Notes under the pieces: generated by a model
The model's input: the letters and a program-made list of their open reading frames with translations, nothing else
Told to the model about the DNA's origin: nothing
Database searches by the model: none
Source: Pseudopedobacter sp043763845
GTDB taxonomy: Bacteria; Bacteroidota; Bacteroidia; Sphingobacteriales; Sphingobacteriaceae
DNA length: 11,907 bases
Direction: 5' to 3'
Assembly: GCA_043763845.1 (NCBI GenBank)
Contig: JAYULE010000109.1
Span: 1-11,907, forward strand
Program-made: the position numbers and the translations under genes
Shown: positions 7,174-11,907 of the stretch, one piece after another
Numbering within the stretch: the stretch's first letter is position 1
Layout of the letters: each line of letters opens with the position of its first letter

Positions 7174-7201
7174 GGCTCGAGGCTCGAAAGCTCAAGGCTC
7201 A
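7174..7201. repeat. Heptamer repeat array of the GGCTCGA type
   Basis: There are four contiguous 7-mers: GGCTCGA, GGCTCGA, AAGCTCA and AGGCTCA, at 7174-7201. The first two are identical and the last two are diverged. It has the same period as the neighbouring CAACGGG repeats but a different sequence, so it arose separately or by divergence. Confidence 0.6.
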
Positions 7202-7203
7202 TT

Positions 7204-7337
7204 GCCTTTTTTGGGCGTTCCCTAAAAAGGGCGGGCTTGGAGTTTATCCTGACAAAGGAAGGACTCATAGTCCTCAAAAAGCTTCACTTCATTTGCTTTT
7301 TTCCGGGCTAACCGCTACAATCCCTAACGCAAAAAAC
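7204..7337. repeat. Inverted-repeat-bounded intergenic element (REP/MITE-like candidate)
   Basis: The left end TTTTTTGGGCGTT (7207-7219) is mirrored by AACGCAAAAAA at the right end (7326-7336), complementary apart from a two-base gap. Inside are two hairpins. GCCTTTTTTGGG pairs with CCCTAAAAAGGGC across 7204-7232 with one mismatch and one bulge. AGGACT pairs with AGTCCT at 7260-7274 around CAT. The right part (CCGGGCTAACCGCTACAATC, 7313-7322 region) resembles a GGGCGTT...AACGC type of repeat I recall from Sphingobacteriales intergenic regions. There is no open reading frame or clear target-site duplication. Its repetitive nature cannot be proven from one copy. Confidence 0.45.
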
Positions 7338-7342
7338 TACAC

Positions 7343-7366
7343 CAAAATTAACGAAGCAAAATTAAC
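7343..7366 (-). promoter_or_regulatory. Duplicated -7-like box just after cinA
   Basis: On the plus strand CAAAATTAAC occurs at 7343-7352 and 7357-7366, 14 bases apart. On the minus strand this gives two exact TAATTTTG matches to TAnnTTTG. They could start an E2 transcript with a leader of about 300 bases through the repeats. No -33 element is at the right distance, so the call is weak. Confidence 0.25.
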
Positions 7367-7375
7367 AATATTAGG

Positions 7376-8638
7376 TTAATTAGTACTGCTTTTTAATAAT
7401 TGATATAAAAGGTTAAGTGCGTTAATAACACTACGTTCTATATTTTGTGGTCGTTTTGTACCAAAAGTAAACTTTTGGGTAACCGTTTTATGTGCATTTG
7501 CAACGGCAACCCATACAGTACCCACAGGTTTATCGGGTTGTGCCCCATCGGGTCCAGCAATGCCACTAACGGCCACAGCATAATCGGTTTTAAAATTTGT
7601 TAAAGCACCTTTAACCATTTGAATTACGGTTTGTTCGCTAACAGCACCAAAAGTTGCTAAAGTTACGAGACTAACATCTAATAATTTAGTTTTTAATGCA
7701 TTTGAGTAAACAATAGCACCACCCATAAACACCTTTGAACACCCTGCATGTTGTGTAATAATTTGCGAAATTGCGCCACCAGTACAGCTTTCGGCAACCG
7801 AAAGCGTTAAGTTTTTTTGCGCCATTAAATCTAAAATAACTTTTTCCAGGGGTATATCATCGGTTGCTATCCAATTATCGGGTATGGCAGTTGTAATTTT
7901 ATCTACAAAAGTATTTATTTCGGCTTTTAATTCGGCTTTGTTGGTTCCCGCACTACTTAACCTTAACCGCACTTGCCCCAATCGTGGTAAATAAGCTAGT
8001 TTAATATGTGAAGGCAATTGGTTTTCAATATTTTCTATTTTTTCTGCTAAAAACGATTCGCCTACGCCGGCAGTTAAAATAGTACGGTGTAAAATAAAAG
8101 GTAACTCAAACTGGTTAATAATTTTTGGCATTACCGTATTTTCAACCAAATTCATCATCTCGTAAGGTACGCCCGGTAAAGATACAAATATTTTACCATT
8201 TTTATTAAACCACATACCCGGGGCAGTACCTAAAGTATTTACCAAAACTTCGCAATTATTGGGTACAGCGGCTTGTAAAATATTACTTGGCAATAATGGT
8301 GCATTGTATTTTGCAAATATTTGTTCTATAATTTTTAGAGAGGGCTCATCGGTTTTCCAATCGGTAGCACCAAAATATTTGTACATTGTTTTTTTTGTAA
8401 TATCATCTTTTGTTGGGCCTAAACCACCAGTTACAAGTATAATATCGGCTCGGGTTTCGGCATCGGCAAAAGCTTGTAAAATATGGGTTTCATCATCCGA
8501 CACAGATGTTATTTGCTTTATGCTGATACCTGCTTTGTTTAGTTCAACGGCTAACCAAGCCGAGTTGGTATCCACAATCTGACCTATTAAAATCTCATCG
8601 CCTATGGTTATAATTTCGGCTAACATTTTATCCTGCAT
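7376..8638 (-). CDS. cinA: CinA family protein (MoCF-like domain plus nicotinamide-nucleotide amidase domain)
   Basis: This is a full-length 420-residue CinA-type protein. The N-terminal MoCF/ADP-ribose pyrophosphatase-like domain (about 5-175) carries AEIITIGDEILIGQ and VTGGLGPTKDD at 69-79. The C-terminal PncC-type domain (about 260-415) carries AESCTGG at 282-288 and SGIAGPDG at 358-365, the motifs of NMN deamidase, which converts nicotinamide mononucleotide to nicotinate mononucleotide in NAD recycling. Both domains look intact. The role in competence known for some CinA proteins cannot be judged here. The ATG at 8638 shares one base with the lptD stop (TAATG), which favours it. A second ATG at 8626 would give the more usual family start MLAEIITIGDEI. 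Confidence 0.95.
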   Translation of the reverse strand: MQDKMLAEIITIGDEILIGQIVDTNSAWLAVELNKAGISIKQITSVSDDETHILQAFADAETRADIILVTGGLGPTKDDITKKTMYKYFGATDWKTDEPSLKIIEQIFAKYNAPLLPSNILQAAVPNNCEVLVNTLGTAPGMWFNKNGKIFVSLPGVPYEMMNLVENTVMPKIINQFELPFILHRTILTAGVGESFLAEKIENIENQLPSHIKLAYLPRLGQVRLRLSSAGTNKAELKAEINTFVDKITTAIPDNWIATDDIPLEKVILDLMAQKNLTLSVAESCTGGAISQIITQHAGCSKVFMGGAIVYSNALKTKLLDVSLVTLATFGAVSEQTVIQMVKGALTNFKTDYAVAVSGIAGPDGAQPDKPVGTVWVAVANAHKTVTQKFTFGTKRPQNIERSVINALNLLYQLLKSSTN

Positions 8639-11295
8639 TATTGAAAATTTCTTCGTTTACTTAGTTTTAAATCTTGTAAAATGGTTGATCGTACCCTTAA
8701 ATCAATACTATAACTTTGGTATAAGCCAAAAGGTACCCAATTTATGGCTAAATCCCAACAATGTAAATCGCGGTGGATGTTAAAAGTGGTTTGTGTGGTT
8801 TTTTTTGTTTTAAAATCGTAACCCGAGTTAAAGCTAACTTTCCATTTGGGCGTTAAACTTAAATCACCATTTATGGTTAAAGTTTGAATAATATCGCTAG
8901 TTAAAATAGCATTTTGGTAATTAAAATTATAGTTTAAAAACAAGTTCCATGGTACATTAAAATCAACAAAAGCATTTGAGTTGCTATTAATTTTGCGCAA
9001 TTGCTCGGCTTGTGCAGGTGTTAATTTATCAAATAAACCAGCATTACCTGGGTTTGGAGGATTATTATTGTTGCTGTTACTTTTGCTATCACCTTCGGAG
9101 TTAAACTTATAATCGAACGAGAAATTAAAACTGGTTAAACGGGGAAATTTTCCGTCTTTCCAACTATAGCGATCTATACGTTTAATACTTTGACGGCCAA
9201 AATTATCAATTATGTTGTACACGTATGGGTCTAAGCTACCACCAAAATTTATACCTAATTTTTCGGTAAAAAAGGTTCGCCCATTAAAACCAAGTGTTGG
9301 TGAAAGCCTAAAACTATCAACCGCTAAGTTATAAGATCCGTTTATAGATAAACCTTGCAGAATAGGAATTTTTTTAGTGGGTTCTTTACCTGTAGTATCT
9401 TTTGCGTTACGTACTTTTAATTCAATAGTATTTTCTAATCCAAAATTAATGTTTGCTTGCTTACCACTACTTGGGCCACCGTACATACGACTTTCAAAAA
9501 TCGAATATTTTTGAAGGTCGCCATTTTGATTTACTGCAACATTTTGATAATATCCGTATTTATCATCGCTAAAATCTGGTCGGTAAGAAAGCCCAATATT
9601 AGGTGTAACTACGTGTCTAATTGCCATTATTTTTCCTTTTTTAAAATTAAGCATCCCATAAAACTTAGTATTAAGGCTTGTGCTTAAACCATAATCTGCC
9701 GCTCGCCTAAAACCTGCAACCGTATCTAAACTTGATGTGTTTTGTAAACCAGTAGGTGTTGGAGTACTTAAAAACCTTTTACGTATGGTTTGAAAATACC
9801 ACCATTCGTTATAATTTATAGTTTGGCTAAATTGAAAAAACTTTAAAATAGTTGATGATAAAGTAATTGGTATTCTATGCTGTATACCACTATTAATTTT
9901 CGAAATTGCTTTTTTCGAAAATAGCTCCGCTTCCGGAATATTTAATTCGTTATTAGCCTCTAAACCGTAAGTTACAGCTAAACGTTGATACCATTTGGCC
10001 ACACCTACCCTTTCTTTACTATCAAAAGGATTTATTGAACTCATGCTAAAACTTAAATTGGGCAAGCGTAAATTAAAGGTTTGTTGTGCTAAATCTTGTG
10101 TATGGCTTAAACTGGTAGTTAAATTAAACGGACTGTTGGCAAAAGTTTTACTGTACGATATACTTGAATTTAAGTTAGTTTGCGCCAATTGGTTAACATT
10201 AACGTTGCCAAATGCTGTATTACGATAAAAACTTGATGTTGCCGCATTTACCGACGCACTAAAAGTAGAGCCTGGGTTTGCGTTTGGGTTTTGCGAATGA
10301 GACCAACGTAAGTTAAAATCTTTACGAGGCTCGTAAGCGGGTGTACCCTCAACACCAAAACGTCTTGATGAATAGCTAAAAAACACGTTACCGTTGTATT
10401 TATACCTTTTGGTATAATTGCTTTGGGCATTTCCATCGTACGATCCTTTAGAGTATAAACCGCCTTTTAGTGTTAAATCCCAGTAATCGTTTAAACCTAT
10501 GTAATAACCAAAATCGCGAAGAAAAAACCCTAAGGTTTGATCTTCGCCAAACTGTGGTAATATAATACCAGACGACCGCTTATCAGGTTTTGGAAAAAAA
10601 CCAAACGGCAACACAAAAGGTAAAGGCACCCCCTCAATAACTAAATATGCCGGGCCCGAAATAATTTGTTTTTGCGTAGCAATACCTTTTGTAATAACAA
10701 TTCCAAAATGCTGATGGGGGCTGGGCAAGTTACACGAACTGTAGATGGCATTTTTTAAATGCACTTCGTTGTTTTTTTGCTTTTTTATGGTACCGCCAGT
10801 AATAAAACCACCTTGCTGTTCGGTATAAACCTGAAATATTCGGCCTTTTGATGTATTAAAATTGTAAAAAAGCGAATCGGCGGTAAGCATACCATCTTTG
10901 GGGTCTTTAATAATTGGGGTTCCCGAAAAACGGTTTAAACTATCTAAACTACCTTTTGCAAATACTGTTTTTGTTTTTTGATTTAAGGTTATATAACCAG
11001 CATCAATTTGTTTATCGCCATAAACCACCCTGCCTTTTTTGTAAACATACATCACTCCGTTTTGGTAAAGTATAGAGTCTTCGGCAGTTACAGTAATTTC
11101 GTCATCAATATCCGATTTTTTTATATTTTTAGGTATTGTATCTTTTATGGTGGTATCGCCGTTAAGGTTTATATCTTTTTTTGGGATTGTGGTTTGGCTT
11201 TTATTTATTTGTAGTTGTGCAAAAACTTTAGCCGGTAAAAAACCAGCAAGCAAAAACAACACCGAGTAAATAAAAAGTAATTTGTTAAATTTCAA
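8638..11295 (-). CDS. lptD: LPS-assembly outer-membrane protein LptD
   Basis: LptD is the outer-membrane beta-barrel that inserts lipopolysaccharide into the outer leaflet. An N-terminal signal peptide (KFNKLLFIYSVLFLLAGF, then KVFA before Q27) is followed by a periplasmic OstA/LptA-like region (about 82-200). The conserved GVPLPFVLPFGFFP lies at about 222-235, and a long barrel ends with HCWDLAINWVPFG and DLKLSKRR (875-882), as in Bacteroidota LptD. Length from this start is 885 residues. A Ser/Asn-rich stretch (about 734-753) is a likely surface loop. No in-frame ATG precedes the signal peptide. The candidate starts are TTG codons at 11340, 11301 and 11295. I use 11295 because it begins a classical signal peptide, and because the 11340 codon lies inside a perfect -7 element. 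cinA follows with a one-base overlap, and an amidase gene diverges upstream. Confidence 0.9.
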   Translation of the reverse strand: MKFNKLLFIYSVLFLLAGFLPAKVFAQLQINKSQTTIPKKDINLNGDTTIKDTIPKNIKKSDIDDEITVTAEDSILYQNGVMYVYKKGRVVYGDKQIDAGYITLNQKTKTVFAKGSLDSLNRFSGTPIIKDPKDGMLTADSLFYNFNTSKGRIFQVYTEQQGGFITGGTIKKQKNNEVHLKNAIYSSCNLPSPHQHFGIVITKGIATQKQIISGPAYLVIEGVPLPFVLPFGFFPKPDKRSSGIILPQFGEDQTLGFFLRDFGYYIGLNDYWDLTLKGGLYSKGSYDGNAQSNYTKRYKYNGNVFFSYSSRRFGVEGTPAYEPRKDFNLRWSHSQNPNANPGSTFSASVNAATSSFYRNTAFGNVNVNQLAQTNLNSSISYSKTFANSPFNLTTSLSHTQDLAQQTFNLRLPNLSFSMSSINPFDSKERVGVAKWYQRLAVTYGLEANNELNIPEAELFSKKAISKINSGIQHRIPITLSSTILKFFQFSQTINYNEWWYFQTIRKRFLSTPTPTGLQNTSSLDTVAGFRRAADYGLSTSLNTKFYGMLNFKKGKIMAIRHVVTPNIGLSYRPDFSDDKYGYYQNVAVNQNGDLQKYSIFESRMYGGPSSGKQANINFGLENTIELKVRNAKDTTGKEPTKKIPILQGLSINGSYNLAVDSFRLSPTLGFNGRTFFTEKLGINFGGSLDPYVYNIIDNFGRQSIKRIDRYSWKDGKFPRLTSFNFSFDYKFNSEGDSKSNSNNNNPPNPGNAGLFDKLTPAQAEQLRKINSNSNAFVDFNVPWNLFLNYNFNYQNAILTSDIIQTLTINGDLSLTPKWKVSFNSGYDFKTKKTTQTTFNIHRDLHCWDLAINWVPFGLYQSYSIDLRVRSTILQDLKLSKRRNFQ

Positions 11296-11311
11296 ATCCA
11301 AATAAGAATAG

Positions 11312-11319
11312 TATTTTTG
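11312..11319 (+). promoter_or_regulatory. Candidate -7 element of the amidase gene
   Basis: TATTTTTG matches TAnnTTTG exactly and lies 26 bases upstream of the amidase ATG at 11346, giving a leader of about 20 bases. A TTTG at 11281-11284 is too far upstream (27 bases) to be a good -33 element. Confidence 0.45.
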
Positions 11320-11337
11320 CTTATCAACAAAAACGTT

Positions 11338-11345
11338 CAAAATTA
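11338..11345 (-). promoter_or_regulatory. Candidate -7 element of lptD
   Basis: On the minus strand this reads TAATTTTG, an exact TAnnTTTG match, with TTTG (plus-strand 11362-11365) 16 bases upstream, shorter than the usual 19. It would start RNA near 11332 and so rules against the TTG at 11340 as the lptD start. It abuts the amidase ATG on the other strand. Confidence 0.45.
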
Positions 11346-11907
11346 ATGAAAATTACCAATTCAAAAAGGTTTATAATTAGCTTAACAGTATTAATTTTTA
11401 CGCTCGCAACTTTAACATCTTTTAAATTAGCAACTAAATGGGTTTATAAACCCTTGGTTAGCAAGGTAAGAGTGATTGTTATTGATGCGGGCCATGGTGG
11501 GCAAGATGGGGCAACCCACGGTGCTATTTCTAAAGAAAAAAATGTGGCTTTAAGCGTTGCGCTAAAATTAGGTGCAGCAATTGAAGAAAAACTACCAGGC
11601 GTAAAAGTTATATATACCCGACAAACAGATGTTTTTGTTAAACTTTACGAACGTATTGGCTTGGCTAACAAAGAAAAAGCCGACTTATTTATTTCTATTC
11701 ACTGCAACTCTATGCCTTTAGTTAGGCAACGCTACGTTATAAAATACACCAGTAGTGGCAAAGCTGTTTACGGTTACCGAAGCATACCAAACCCTGTTAC
11801 ACGTGGCACCGAAACTTTTGTTGCTGGTTTTGGGCGCATTGGCGAGCAAGATGCTGCAATACGCGAAAACGCATCAATACTACTAGAAAAAGATTATAAG
11901 AAAAATT
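11346..11907 (+). CDS. N-acetylmuramoyl-L-alanine amidase (N-terminal part, cut by window edge)
   Basis: This is a zinc peptidase of the Amidase_3 family, which cleaves the bond between N-acetylmuramic acid and L-alanine in peptidoglycan during cell separation or wall turnover. 187 codons are in the window and the frame is open to the edge. An N-terminal hydrophobic segment (about 9-25, FIISLTVLIFTLATLTS) is a signal peptide or membrane anchor. The zinc ligands are H50 in DAGHGGQDGA, E64 in ISKEKNVAL and H119 in SIHCNS. The block ETFVAGFG, later IRENASILLEKDY, is also typical of the family. The ATG at 11346 is the only sensible start and gives MKITNSKRF before the hydrophobic stretch. The gene diverges from lptD, so two envelope functions share one short control region. 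Confidence 0.93.
   Translation, partial: MKITNSKRFIISLTVLIFTLATLTSFKLATKWVYKPLVSKVRVIVIDAGHGGQDGATHGAISKEKNVALSVALKLGAAIEEKLPGVKVIYTRQTDVFVKLYERIGLANKEKADLFISIHCNSMPLVRQRYVIKYTSSGKAVYGYRSIPNPVTRGTETFVAGFGRIGEQDAAIRENASILLEKDYKKN

Larger units (their letters stand above)
7039..7375. other. Repeat-rich, relatively GC-rich intergenic region between cinA and the E2 gene
   Basis: These 337 bases contain no credible gene. They stand out from the AT-rich surroundings by GC-rich blocks. From left to right they hold two arrays of CAACGGG/CTTCGGG heptamers, an array of GGCTCGA heptamers, a segment of about 130 bases with imperfect inverted ends, and a duplicated -7-like box next to the cinA stop. The parts are listed separately. 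Confidence 0.6.

Noticed and set aside
7056..7201. CRISPR array
   Set aside because: Units are 7 bases with no spacers of constant length and no cas genes nearby.
7204..7232. The hairpin as an intrinsic terminator of cinA
   Set aside because: On the minus strand the stem is followed by AATGAGCC rather than a T run.
10248..10436. Small open frames overlapping lptD and other genes in alternate frames (for example 10248-10436, 9457-9687, 5864-6103)
   Set aside because: Each lies inside a well-supported gene, with no family motif and low-complexity composition that follows the real frame.

Overview
The window looks like chromosomal DNA of a low-GC Bacteroidota, most likely from the Sphingobacteriaceae/Cytophagales side. 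The signs are: a primary sigma factor that begins directly at region 1.2; an LptD with the long Bacteroidota-type barrel and the terminal DLKLSKRR motif; several exact matches to the Bacteroidota -7 promoter element TAnnTTTG ahead of genes; and almost no Shine-Dalgarno sequences. I see no phage, transposase, toxin-antitoxin, CRISPR or defence gene. The protein-coding part is mostly housekeeping and cell-envelope functions, and the unexplained material lies in two long intergenic regions.

Layout. 1-143 (-) is the first 47 codons of rpoD. 302-1141 (-) is a metallo-beta-lactamase-fold hydrolase. 1331-2362 (-) is a Bacteroidota-type protein of unknown function. 2458-3030 (+) is thymidine kinase, divergent from it. 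3031-3565 is an AT-rich intergenic region holding two perfect 11-bp tandem duplications, a series of hairpins and a strong intrinsic terminator, together a candidate small RNA or long structured 3' end. 3566-5692 (+) is a FUSC/YccS-type membrane protein with a near-consensus promoter ending almost at its start codon. It converges with a 2-oxo acid dehydrogenase E2 subunit at 5740-7038 (-). 7039-7375 is a GC-rich intergenic region with heptamer repeats and an inverted-repeat-bounded segment. cinA (7376-8638, -) overlaps lptD (8638-11295, -) by one base as TAATG. The start of an N-acetylmuramoyl-L-alanine amidase gene (11346 to the end, +) is divergent from lptD.

How the genes relate. lptD (LPS insertion at the outer membrane) and the amidase (peptidoglycan cleavage) are divergent envelope genes whose predicted -7 elements lie within about 35 bp of each other. 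cinA appears translationally coupled to lptD, with no obvious functional link. The E2 gene may be read through from cinA or use its own promoter beyond the repeats. tdk feeds thymidine salvage and stands alone. No novel multi-gene system is visible; the best candidates for something undescribed are the structured RNA region near 3283-3425 and the repeat cluster at 7055-7340.
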